Positions 1-7,144 of a stretch of DNA of 7,271 bases are shown piece after piece. The translations under genes were made by a program, and so were the position numbers. The DNA comes from JAXDBV01 sp034678415 (lineage in GTDB: Bacteria; Bacteroidota; Bacteroidia; Bacteroidales; VadinHA17). The DNA is taken from positions 1 through 7,271 of the forward strand of contig JAXDBV010000055.1 of NCBI GenBank assembly GCA_034678415.1. Reading direction: 5' to 3'. Under the pieces are notes generated by a model. That model saw nothing but the letters and a program-made list of their open reading frames with translations. It searched no databases and had not been told where the DNA came from. Position 1 is the first letter of the stretch; the number at the start of each line of letters is the position of its first letter.

Positions 1-1160
1 CCTTTCACGGGTTGATCATGAAGGACGATTCGGCCGGGAAAATTGCAGCGTACCGTTTTCATGTCCCTGATCCCGTGTATTTCAATGATTCAATACATTT
101 CACTATTGAACATGGGCATGCCAATACCGTAGTGGCCGATTATTCAAGCACGGTATACTGGTACCAGTCGGAACCGCACAGGCCATTCCCGGCTATCCTG
201 CCTGCCGCTATGCGTATACCCCTGAGAGCAATTGTGCCGCCGGGCGGACTGGAAGCTGAAAACCTTGACGTTCATTGCACGAATGGTAATGCATCAGTGA
301 TGGATATGTCATGGGCCGGTGCCGAATGGAGCAATAATCAGCAGTTGTTGCATGCCGGAGGAGGCCCTTTCTCCCTCATCATCCCACGGCTGGAAGAAAA
401 TGCCTATGATATTGACATTTATTATACCACCGGTAAAAATTATGTAAATACAGATGTTTATTACAGAGGAAGGATAGTGGGGACTCTTTTATCAGACGGT
501 CATGAAGTGATCCCTTCGGGTTACCTGAGACTAACCGGTATTCTGACCATCCATGATTCGATCATCCTGGAGTTTATCCCTCGTTGCACGGCCATCGTGG
601 ATACTGCCGCCAAGACAGGTATCGATGCCCTGCACCTCACTCCCGGAAGGAAATATATACCTGAGTGGCTGATCATCGGACCGTTTCCTAATAACCGTGA
701 AAGCGATAACCTGAGGTACGGTCTGGATACACCGTTCCCCCCTGAACGGGAGATATTACCTGACAGATCTTACACCGGTGCAGGCGAAATGACCGTACAA
801 TGGAAAAAATATTCCACTCCTGAAGACGGCTATTTCAGCCTGTGGGATAAAGTGGTTCCATACGAGTTTGTTGTATGTTACGCGGCCACCTGTATATTTT
901 CACCCCTGGATCAGACGGTTGTGTTTTATCTCGGTTCCGATGACGGATCGAAGGTCTTCCTCAACGGGAAAGAGATATTCCGGTTTCTGGATGTCAGGAT
1001 TGCCGAGCCAGACCAGGATAAGATCATCCTTGACCTGAAAAAGGGATGGAACAACCTGCTGTTGAAAATCGAGAATAATTTCGGTGGGTATGCTTTCTAT
1101 GCCAGAATCGTTGATAAAAACAACAACCTGATTTTTAGCCTCGCACCTTCCATACAATGA
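1..1160 (+). CDS. GH172 (DUF2961) family glycoside hydrolase, C-terminal part, 5' end outside window
   Basis: The frame is already open at the left edge (first full codon at nt 3, FHGLIMKDD...), so the TTG at 12 and the ATG at 18 are internal codons, not starts. Numbering from nt 3, residues 17-63 carry the conserved end of the DUF2961 core: YRFHVPDP, TIEHG (34-38), DYSSTVYWYQ (46-55) and EPHRPFP. Characterised GH172 enzymes act on alpha-D-fructofuranosides, difructose anhydrides or D-arabinofuranosides. This protein's substrate cannot be read from the part visible, and I cannot place the catalytic glutamates with confidence. About 73-216 is a beta-rich region (AEWSNNQQLL, YYTTG). From 219 (IPEWLIIGPF) to the end is a second beta-sandwich-like region with SDDGSKVFLNGK (312-323) and GWNNLLLKIEN, resembling the accessory jelly-roll/PA14-like domains on many secreted Bacteroidota enzymes. 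The C-terminus has no T9SS sorting signal. Any signal peptide would be in the missing N-terminus. Family call is strong; function is inferred. Confidence 0.85.
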   Translation, partial: FHGLIMKDDSAGKIAAYRFHVPDPVYFNDSIHFTIEHGHANTVVADYSSTVYWYQSEPHRPFPAILPAAMRIPLRAIVPPGGLEAENLDVHCTNGNASVMDMSWAGAEWSNNQQLLHAGGGPFSLIIPRLEENAYDIDIYYTTGKNYVNTDVYYRGRIVGTLLSDGHEVIPSGYLRLTGILTIHDSIILEFIPRCTAIVDTAAKTGIDALHLTPGRKYIPEWLIIGPFPNNRESDNLRYGLDTPFPPEREILPDRSYTGAGEMTVQWKKYSTPEDGYFSLWDKVVPYEFVVCYAATCIFSPLDQTVVFYLGSDDGSKVFLNGKEIFRFLDVRIAEPDQDKIILDLKKGWNNLLLKIENNFGGYAFYARIVDKNNNLIFSLAPSIQ

Positions 1161-1197
1161 ATGAAAGGTGTAACTTTACACATATGTTGGGGAATAA

Positions 1198-3132
1198 ATG
1201 GGTATGAATCGCTGGTTAATCGTCCTGTGTGTGGGAGGTATACTCTCCACATCGTTTATGGCTGTCCCCCGGGAAGTATTTCTGCTGCCTGATAAAACAG
1301 ACCTGAAATCGTTAATGGATCTGTATGATGTCCGGTTTTATTTCCTGGATCTGAATGTTACCAATGCATCTGCCTACATCTCGGGTTCGGGAACCATCCG
1401 GGGTCAGATCTTGAACAGCCCGGTCACAGAGGTTATTTTCCAGCTCGGGGAAAAGATGGTGATTGATTCTGTAATATTTAACGGCAGGAAAACAGGCTGG
1501 CAGAGAGTTACCGGAACCGATTTTGTTTCGCTCACCCCCGGTGAGCCATTGCCTGAATATTCATTGTTTGAAATGGTTGTTTTTTACCGGGGTGATCCCG
1601 GGGAGGAGGGACTCTTCTTCAATCCCGTATCTTCGGCTGTAAGTCCTGAAGTGAATAAACGGGTGACCTGGACCCTCTCCGAACCGTTTAATGCCAGGGA
1701 CTGGTTCCCTGTGAAGGAAGTCCTGGCTGATAAGGCCGATTCCTCCTGGGTGTTCCTCACCGTAAGTGAGGGCTTGATGGCCGGATCAAACGGACAGCTC
1801 ACGGCAGTGGTACCCCTGCCGGGCGGTAAAAAACGGTTCGAGTGGAAATCGCATTATCCCATTGCATACTATCATCTCTCCTTTGCCGTCGCCGACTACA
1901 GGGACTACAGTATATATGCTCACCCCGCAGGCGCCGGTGTGCCCGTACTAATCCAGAATTTCATTTATGACAACGACTCGTATTTTAACCAGAACAAGGC
2001 ATCGATTGACCAGACCGTTGAATTCCTTGAACTGTTCTCCCGGCTTTTTGGCATATATCCTTTCATAAACGACAAATACGGGCATTGCACAGCACCGATG
2101 GGAGGAGGAATGGAGCACCAGACCATGACAACCATCGGAAACTTTAACTACTACCTTGTAGCTCATGAACTGGCACACTCATGGTTCGGTAATATGGTTA
2201 CATGTGCCACCTGGCAGGATATCTGGATCAATGAAGGGTTCGCTTCATATTGTGAATACCTTGCTGTTGAACACCTTGTTTCTCCTGAATCAGCATCGGA
2301 ATGGATGGATGATGCCATGGCTATGGTGCTGAGTGAAACGGGCGGAAGCGTGTATGTCCCTGCCCCCTCAGCCACCGATGTGATGAGGATTTTCAGCTCC
2401 CGCCTCTCCTATAAGAAAGGAGCGGTACTTCTCCATATGATCCGCTATATGCTGCGAGATGATGAACTGTTTTTCAGCGTACTCAGATCATACCTGTCGC
2501 AATACGGCTATTCGGTAGCCACCGGGATGGATTTCAAATCGGTGCTCGAATCGGTTTCAGGTATGAACTTTGCTCCCTTTTTTGATGAATGGTATTATGG
2601 CGAGGGTTACCCTCTGTATAACCTGCAATGGAACCAGAAGGATGATACTGTCAGCTTCAGGCTGTCACAGGCCGTTTCCAAACCATCGGTTACTCCTTTT
2701 TTTACAATTCCGGTGGAGATTCTGTTCAAATACCAGGGAGGTGATACCCTCATCCGAGTGGATCAGACTATAAATCCGCAGGATAGCCGTTTCAGATTCA
2801 CCCGGAAAGTGACCGAGGTACTGATCGATCCCGGCAACCGGATTCTCAATGAGACTGGAAAAATACAACGGGTGGAAAAGAATCTCATTACTGACGATGA
2901 CAGGGTAAAGGTAGGACCAAATCCTTGCCGGTATTATCTTTTCATCTACACAACAGATTCAGCACCGTTGAGGAAAATTACACTTTATTCATCCTGGGGG
3001 GAGGTAGTGAGTAATTTTGTGTTTCCCCAACATATGAGTATTATTGACACTTCAAACCTTGCCTCAGGCGTGTACATGGTATGTGTCGACACAGCCGGGG
3101 AAAGGTATGTTAAAAAAATCATAAAGCAGTAG
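1198..3132 (+). CDS. Secreted M1-family zinc metallopeptidase with T9SS C-terminal sorting domain
   Basis: Probable aminopeptidase that removes N-terminal residues from peptides outside the cytoplasm. Residues 1-22 form a signal peptide (MGMNR, then a hydrophobic WLIVLCVGGIL stretch). About 25-215 is the beta-rich M1 N-terminal domain. The catalytic domain has the zinc site HELAH (H323, E324, H327) with the third ligand E346 in NEGF, exactly 18 residues after H327. The exopeptidase motif is GGGMEH (302-307): the glutamate E306 of GxMEN is kept but N is replaced by H. Y405 in SYKKG sits where the transition-state tyrosine is expected. A small beta domain follows (about 490-555). Residues 570-644 are a type A sorting domain (GPNPC at 573, SGVYMV, ending VKKIIKQ), which predicts export by T9SS and removal of the tail. 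The helical C-terminal domain of PepN-type enzymes is absent. A stop codon directly precedes ATG 1198, and a weak GGGG (1189-1192) lies 5 nt upstream; ATG 1204 is an alternative start. The gene follows the GH172 gene by 37 nt. Confidence 0.95.
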   Translation: MGMNRWLIVLCVGGILSTSFMAVPREVFLLPDKTDLKSLMDLYDVRFYFLDLNVTNASAYISGSGTIRGQILNSPVTEVIFQLGEKMVIDSVIFNGRKTGWQRVTGTDFVSLTPGEPLPEYSLFEMVVFYRGDPGEEGLFFNPVSSAVSPEVNKRVTWTLSEPFNARDWFPVKEVLADKADSSWVFLTVSEGLMAGSNGQLTAVVPLPGGKKRFEWKSHYPIAYYHLSFAVADYRDYSIYAHPAGAGVPVLIQNFIYDNDSYFNQNKASIDQTVEFLELFSRLFGIYPFINDKYGHCTAPMGGGMEHQTMTTIGNFNYYLVAHELAHSWFGNMVTCATWQDIWINEGFASYCEYLAVEHLVSPESASEWMDDAMAMVLSETGGSVYVPAPSATDVMRIFSSRLSYKKGAVLLHMIRYMLRDDELFFSVLRSYLSQYGYSVATGMDFKSVLESVSGMNFAPFFDEWYYGEGYPLYNLQWNQKDDTVSFRLSQAVSKPSVTPFFTIPVEILFKYQGGDTLIRVDQTINPQDSRFRFTRKVTEVLIDPGNRILNETGKIQRVEKNLITDDDRVKVGPNPCRYYLFIYTTDSAPLRKITLYSSWGEVVSNFVFPQHMSIIDTSNLASGVYMVCVDTAGERYVKKIIKQ

Positions 3133-3158
3133 CCTTTCAACAGGGTACGGGCTACTGC
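3112..3158 (-). terminator. Hairpin between convergent genes, probable terminator for the GH3 gene
   Basis: A perfect 9-bp stem GCAGTAGCC (3126-3134) / GGCTACTGC (3150-3158) encloses a 15-nt loop. Read on the minus strand, downstream of the GH3 stop, the stem is followed directly by TTTAT and then by a run of seven T (3118-3112), which fits intrinsic termination. Read on the plus strand, no T-tract follows, so its use by the M1 gene is less certain. The left arm overlaps the last codons and stop codon (3130-3132) of the M1 gene, and the right arm lies 13 nt beyond the GH3 stop. The long loop makes it a moderate rather than strong terminator. No folding energy was computed. Confidence 0.55.
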
Positions 3159-3170
3159 ATCATATCTCCG

Positions 3171-5774
3171 TCATTCAATGACAACGAGTGGCCGGTAAAT
3201 TAGGTCATCAAGGGCGGATGAGCGGCCAACCATAATGATGAATTCCCCCGGTTCAATAATATATTTTTTCTCCTTTACCGAATAGTATTCCAAATTCTTC
3301 GGCTGGATGAGGAACTCTACCGTAACCGTCTGGCCTGGCTCGATATTCACACGTCTGAATCCCTGCAACTCTCGAGTTGGACGGGTTACCGTGCTCACCG
3401 GATCACGGATGTACAATTGTGCCACCTCATCGCCTCTCATCTCACCGGTGTTTGTTATGTCAACAAAAACTCTCACCTGTTCTCCCGATCGGATGGTATC
3501 TCTTTCCAGGCGCAGGTTGGAATAGGCAAAGGTGGTATAGCTTAGTCCGTGACCGAAAGGGTACAGTGGCTCTCCCGTCATGTAACGGTATGTCCTTCCT
3601 TTCATGTCATAATTCTCGAAAGGCGGCAGCTGTCTGACCGATTTATAGAATGTGACCGGCAGCCGGCCGGCAGGGTTGTAGTCGCCGAACAGCACCTCGG
3701 CAATAGCTGTGCCGGCAGCCTGGCCCGGGTACCATGCTTCAAGGATGGCAGGAATGTTCTCCTCCGCCCAGTTGATGGAGAGTGGGCTGCCATTCAGCAA
3801 CACAAGAATCACGGGCTTGCCCGTGTCATGTACCTTTTTCAATAACTGTTCCTGTACCTTTGGCAGGTCAAGGTTTATCCGGTCACCACCTCTGAATCCC
3901 TCTGCATCCACCCTCATCTCTTCGCCTTCAAGCCTCGGACTGAGCCCCATGAACATAATCACCGCATCTGCCTGATTTACTGCCTGTAAAGCCTCCTGTT
4001 CCAGTTTACGTCCCGGGGGGCTCCATAGCAGCCGGCATGATGCATCACCGTGAATATCCGAGAACTCCAACCTGATGGGGTATGCATTCCCTTCTGTCAG
4101 TTCCATTTGCCCGTACCGTTTCATGGCATGATGCTCGCTATGGTAATAGGCGATCAGACTGTCGCCCAGGAAAAGCCTGAAATCCCTTGCCTCACCACCA
4201 AGAAAGTACATCCCGCTCACGGGTGGAACAAAATAGCCTGTCCACCGTACACTGAAACTGTCGTCAGGGAGACCGTTATACGGGGGGGCTTCCCACCAGT
4301 TCAGATCAATGGTGTCATACACAGCCGTCACTAACGGCTGCCCTGACATATCCAGGTTACTGAAAAATTCTGCCTTCAGGCCTGATGTATCGCATGCCGG
4401 GTTAAGATACAAAACATGTGACGGCACAGTTTCCACCACCGGCATATTTTCTGCCCAGTCGCAACCCGGTGCATAAAATACCTTCATCTTCTTTCCAACC
4501 TTGTCAATGATTCCCTGCAGGGGTGTTACCGGCGAGTAAGGGGTCCCGTTATAGTTACCCAACAGAACCTCCACGTCATTAGCGTTGGGGCCGATGACTG
4601 CAATGCTGTTCAGGTTTTTGCTGAGAGGTAACGTCTTGTTTTCGTTCTTCAGTAATACAATTGTCTTCAGGGTTGACTCAAGGGCAATGTTCTGGTGCTT
4701 CTTTGAGTTGACCACTTCATAGGGTATCCTGTTGAAAGGAACACGATCCGGTGGATCGAACATACCAAGTTTCATCCGTGCCAGCATCAGGCGTTGCACC
4801 GCCGTGGTAATTTCCTCCTCGGTGATCAGTCCCTTTTTGACCGCGTCGGTGAGCGAGGGAAATGACACACCGCAGTTCAGATCGGTGCCTGAGCGGACGG
4901 CCAGGGCTGCTGCTTCCTCCTGTGTCTTCACTACCCGGTGCTCCTGGTAAAAATCCATCACCGCCCAGCAGTCGGATACCACATAGCCATTAAATCCCAA
5001 TTCATTCCGGAGGATCCCGTTCAGTATCTGATCACTGCCGCAGCAAGGCTTACCCATATACCGGTTATAGGCACACATCACGGAATATACATTCCCCTCG
5101 GTAACGGATGCCCGGAAGGCGGGGAAATAGGTGTCACGGAAATCACGTTCACTGATCACGGCATTAAACTCGTGCCGGATGGGTTCGGGACCGCTGTGGA
5201 CGACATAATGCTTGGCGGTAGCGACCAGCTTCAGGTATCTCTTGTCGTCACCCTGCAGGCCTTTGATAAATGCCACACCCATCTGCCCGGTGAGGTAAGG
5301 ATCCTCGCCATATGTCTCTTGCCCGCGCCCCCACCGCGGGTCCCTGAAGATATTAATATTGGGTGACCAGAAAGTGAGGCCCTGGTAGATACCTCTCTTG
5401 CCTTTCTGCTGAAACTCGTTATACTTCGCACGTGCTTCATCGGCTATGATCCCGGCGATCCTGAACATCTGGGCGGTATCAAACATAGCGGCCAGTCCGA
5501 TAGACTGCGGGAACACCGTGGCCTTACCCGCCCTGGCTACCCCGTGAAGACATTCGTTCCACCAGTTGTATTCAGGAATACCCAGCCTTTTAATGGCCGG
5601 CGCATTATATACCATCTGACCCACCTTCTCCTCCAGTGTCATGCGCGAAACAAGATCATTGGCGCGCACCTCAAAATCCAGCGAAGGATCCTGGTAAGGA
5701 TATTTCTTCTCCAGGCAACCCCCGCCAAAAAAGATGAACGAGGCTGTAAAAACAATAATGATTCTGATTTTCAT
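3171..5774 (-). CDS. GH3 exo-glycosidase lipoprotein, beta-xylosidase type, with inserted PA14 domain
   Basis: Retaining exo-glycosidase of 867 residues, probably removing terminal beta-xylosyl, alpha-arabinofuranosyl or beta-glucosyl units from oligosaccharides. A hydrophobic N-terminus ends in FGGGC, so Cys20 is the likely lipidated residue and the protein is membrane-anchored, in the periplasm or on the surface. The TIM-barrel domain (about 35-340) has YNWWNECLHGVAR (69-81), RDPRWGRGQETYGEDP (144-159), AKHY (187-190) and the nucleophile D268 in SDCW. The WW-E-LHGVA motif, the paired C244-C245 and the Cys after the nucleophile Asp are typical of the xylosidase/arabinofuranosidase branch. 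The alpha/beta sandwich (about 370-450) is interrupted by a PA14 domain (about 463-590: LKAEFF, RWTGYF, LLWSPPG) and resumes at 594. The acid/base is probably one of E616, E618 or E619 in LEGEEM. A fibronectin III-like domain ends the protein (about 755-860). The start is the only ATG fitting the signal peptide, with an in-frame TAG just upstream. Branch assignment is from motifs, so a beta-glucosidase activity is not excluded. Confidence 0.95.
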   Translation of the reverse strand: MKIRIIIVFTASFIFFGGGCLEKKYPYQDPSLDFEVRANDLVSRMTLEEKVGQMVYNAPAIKRLGIPEYNWWNECLHGVARAGKATVFPQSIGLAAMFDTAQMFRIAGIIADEARAKYNEFQQKGKRGIYQGLTFWSPNINIFRDPRWGRGQETYGEDPYLTGQMGVAFIKGLQGDDKRYLKLVATAKHYVVHSGPEPIRHEFNAVISERDFRDTYFPAFRASVTEGNVYSVMCAYNRYMGKPCCGSDQILNGILRNELGFNGYVVSDCWAVMDFYQEHRVVKTQEEAAALAVRSGTDLNCGVSFPSLTDAVKKGLITEEEITTAVQRLMLARMKLGMFDPPDRVPFNRIPYEVVNSKKHQNIALESTLKTIVLLKNENKTLPLSKNLNSIAVIGPNANDVEVLLGNYNGTPYSPVTPLQGIIDKVGKKMKVFYAPGCDWAENMPVVETVPSHVLYLNPACDTSGLKAEFFSNLDMSGQPLVTAVYDTIDLNWWEAPPYNGLPDDSFSVRWTGYFVPPVSGMYFLGGEARDFRLFLGDSLIAYYHSEHHAMKRYGQMELTEGNAYPIRLEFSDIHGDASCRLLWSPPGRKLEQEALQAVNQADAVIMFMGLSPRLEGEEMRVDAEGFRGGDRINLDLPKVQEQLLKKVHDTGKPVILVLLNGSPLSINWAEENIPAILEAWYPGQAAGTAIAEVLFGDYNPAGRLPVTFYKSVRQLPPFENYDMKGRTYRYMTGEPLYPFGHGLSYTTFAYSNLRLERDTIRSGEQVRVFVDITNTGEMRGDEVAQLYIRDPVSTVTRPTRELQGFRRVNIEPGQTVTVEFLIQPKNLEYYSVKEKKYIIEPGEFIIMVGRSSALDDLIYRPLVVIE

Positions 5775-5980
5775 ACGGAAGTACTTATATCCGGATAACT
5801 ATTATTTATTTCGATTAGAAAACACACCCTGTTTTCAGTATTAGCCTGTTTTACGAAGTTTCTTTCCGTCCAACGGATATACTGCCTGCCGGTCGCTGTA
5901 TCATAGCCGGCAACCTGTGCATCAACACCCTGTACTGGCAACGACCATTTGCCGGACCATGTCTGCCGCTATATGACGTG
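5775..5980 (-). other. galK-GH3 gap with a startless protein-like open frame (possible gene remnant)
   Basis: This 206-nt gap separates the end of galK from the start of the GH3 gene on the same strand. On the minus strand one frame runs open for 65 codons from just after a TAG (5971-5969) to a TGA (5773-5771) that overlaps the GH3 ATG as ATGA. It has no ATG start. Its first part reads like ordinary protein (for example WSGKWSLPVQG, then GYDTATGRQYIRW), while the last 15 or so codons are AT-rich and look non-coding. I do not recognise a family. A second minus-strand frame is also open over the first half of the gap, so chance openness cannot be excluded. The GH3-proximal 50 nt are AT-rich and contain the palindrome TATCCGGATA (5788-5797), and probably hold the GH3 leader. 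No Bacteroidota-type TAnnTTTG element is present, because the gap contains no TTTG on the minus strand within 125 nt of the GH3 start. Confidence 0.3.
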
Positions 5981-7144
5981 TTACTCAAGCCTTCTTGCTC
6001 CGTCGCCAATCTTGGGAATATAGAAATCGGGCTTCAGGTGTGTACGTGCCTCGTACCGTTTTCCCACATCTTCAATAAACCTCAATGTCATAGTCTTTTT
6101 CACCAGGTTCACCGTACATCCCCCGAAACCGGCGCCGGTCATCCTTGAGCCGGCAACTCCGTCTATTCTGAGTGCGTCCTCTACCAGTGTATCCAGTTCC
6201 ATGCCTGTCACCTCGTAATCATCCCTGAGTGAGTCGTGCGACTGGTTCATCAATGTACCAAAACGTACCAGGTCGCCCGAGGTGAGGGCAGAAATGGCAT
6301 CAAGTACCCGCCGGTTCTCGAGGATGACATGACGGGCCCTCTTTCGTACGATCTCATCAGGGATCAGATGCTGCAATTCCATGAACTGATCCGGTGTCAG
6401 TGCACTCAGATTTGGTATTGTACTCCTGCTGCTGAGGTATTCAACAGCCCTCTCGCATTCAGCCCTGCGTTCATTGTATTTGGAGTCTGTCAGCCCCCTT
6501 CGTTTATTTGTATTGGCTATCACCAGGTCATATTCTTTCAGTACTACCGGCACCAGCTCGTATTCAAGTGTGTCGCAGTTCAGGAAGATGGCGGAGTCCT
6601 TTTTTCCCATCCCGGAGGCAAACTGGTCCATGATGCCACAGTTCATACCCACAAAAACATTCTCCGCCTTTTGTGATAACAGGGCTAGCTCCACCATGGA
6701 TAACTCCGCCTGGTACATATCATTCAGAGCGACGGCAGTGACCATTTCGATGGAAGCTGATGATGAAAGTCCGGCCCCGTTGGGAATATTACCCGAGAAC
6801 AGCAGATCCATGCCTGCGGGCAGGAGTCCCTTGTCGGCAAACTGGTTGATCACTCCAAGGGGATAATTTACCCATGATTTGTCCAGCTTCCGGTGGATAT
6901 CAGCCGGTGCAATTTCTGCGCGTGTGGGAAAATTAGTGGTCGCAAAGCGCAGCAGGTTTACATTGTTTCTTCGTATCAGGAGGTAGGTGCCGTAATCAAG
7001 AGCACATGGGAAGACATATCCCCCGTTGTAATCGGTGTGTTCACCGATCAGGTTCACACGGCCGGGTGCGAAATATATACGTATCCCGCCGGTCCCGTCA
7101 CCGTATAACTCTGTGAACAACTCCATAAGATTTGTAAATTCCAT
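5981..7144 (-). CDS. galK: Galactokinase (GHMP kinase superfamily)
   Basis: Phosphorylates alpha-D-galactose with ATP to galactose 1-phosphate, the first committed step of the Leloir pathway, in the cytoplasm. All hallmark motifs are present: the galactokinase signature PGRVNLIGEHTDYNGG (27-42), with R29 and the sugar-contacting E35, H36 and D38; the ATP-binding GHMP motif GNIPNGAGLSSSAS (118-131); the catalytic base D173 in GIMDQFAS; and motif III MTGAGFGG (335-342). At 387 residues it matches the usual length and looks intact. The start at 7144 is the first ATG after an in-frame TAA 12 nt upstream. Met7 (nt 7126) is the only other ATG before the signature motif and is a real alternative. 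No galT, galE, galM or sugar transporter lies beside it in the window. It shares a strand with the GH3 gene 206 nt downstream, but no shared transcript can be shown. The wording around motif I (YFAPGRVNLIGEHTDYNGG, then GTYL) recalls sequences common in Firmicutes. Confidence 0.97.
   Translation of the reverse strand: MEFTNLMELFTELYGDGTGGIRIYFAPGRVNLIGEHTDYNGGYVFPCALDYGTYLLIRRNNVNLLRFATTNFPTRAEIAPADIHRKLDKSWVNYPLGVINQFADKGLLPAGMDLLFSGNIPNGAGLSSSASIEMVTAVALNDMYQAELSMVELALLSQKAENVFVGMNCGIMDQFASGMGKKDSAIFLNCDTLEYELVPVVLKEYDLVIANTNKRRGLTDSKYNERRAECERAVEYLSSRSTIPNLSALTPDQFMELQHLIPDEIVRKRARHVILENRRVLDAISALTSGDLVRFGTLMNQSHDSLRDDYEVTGMELDTLVEDALRIDGVAGSRMTGAGFGGCTVNLVKKTMTLRFIEDVGKRYEARTHLKPDFYIPKIGDGARRLE

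Noticed and set aside
12..20. TTG 12 or ATG 18 as the start of the first gene
   Set aside because: The frame is open to the left edge, and the residues before and after these codons (FHG, then KDD) belong to the conserved DUF2961 stretch, so the gene begins outside the window.
4282..4288. Run of seven G (and six G at 4015-4020) within the GH3 gene as a phase-variation tract or sequencing frameshift
   Set aside because: The reading frame continues intact through both runs with sensible PA14 sequence, and the tracts are short for slippage control.
4938..5366. 142-codon open frame on the plus strand inside the GH3 gene
   Set aside because: It is antisense to well-conserved GH3 catalytic motifs, has no recognisable family, and arises from the codon bias of the real gene on the other strand.
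5883..5922. Possible hairpin (GCCGG...CCGGC) downstream of galK as its terminator
   Set aside because: The stem is only five pairs around a 14-nt loop and no T-tract follows on the minus strand, so termination is not supported.
6236..6676. 146-codon open frame on the plus strand inside galK
   Set aside because: Antisense to the intact galK. Its translation is rich in Cys, His and Phe and has no domain pattern. A second overlapping antisense frame (6474-6866) shows the same shadow effect.
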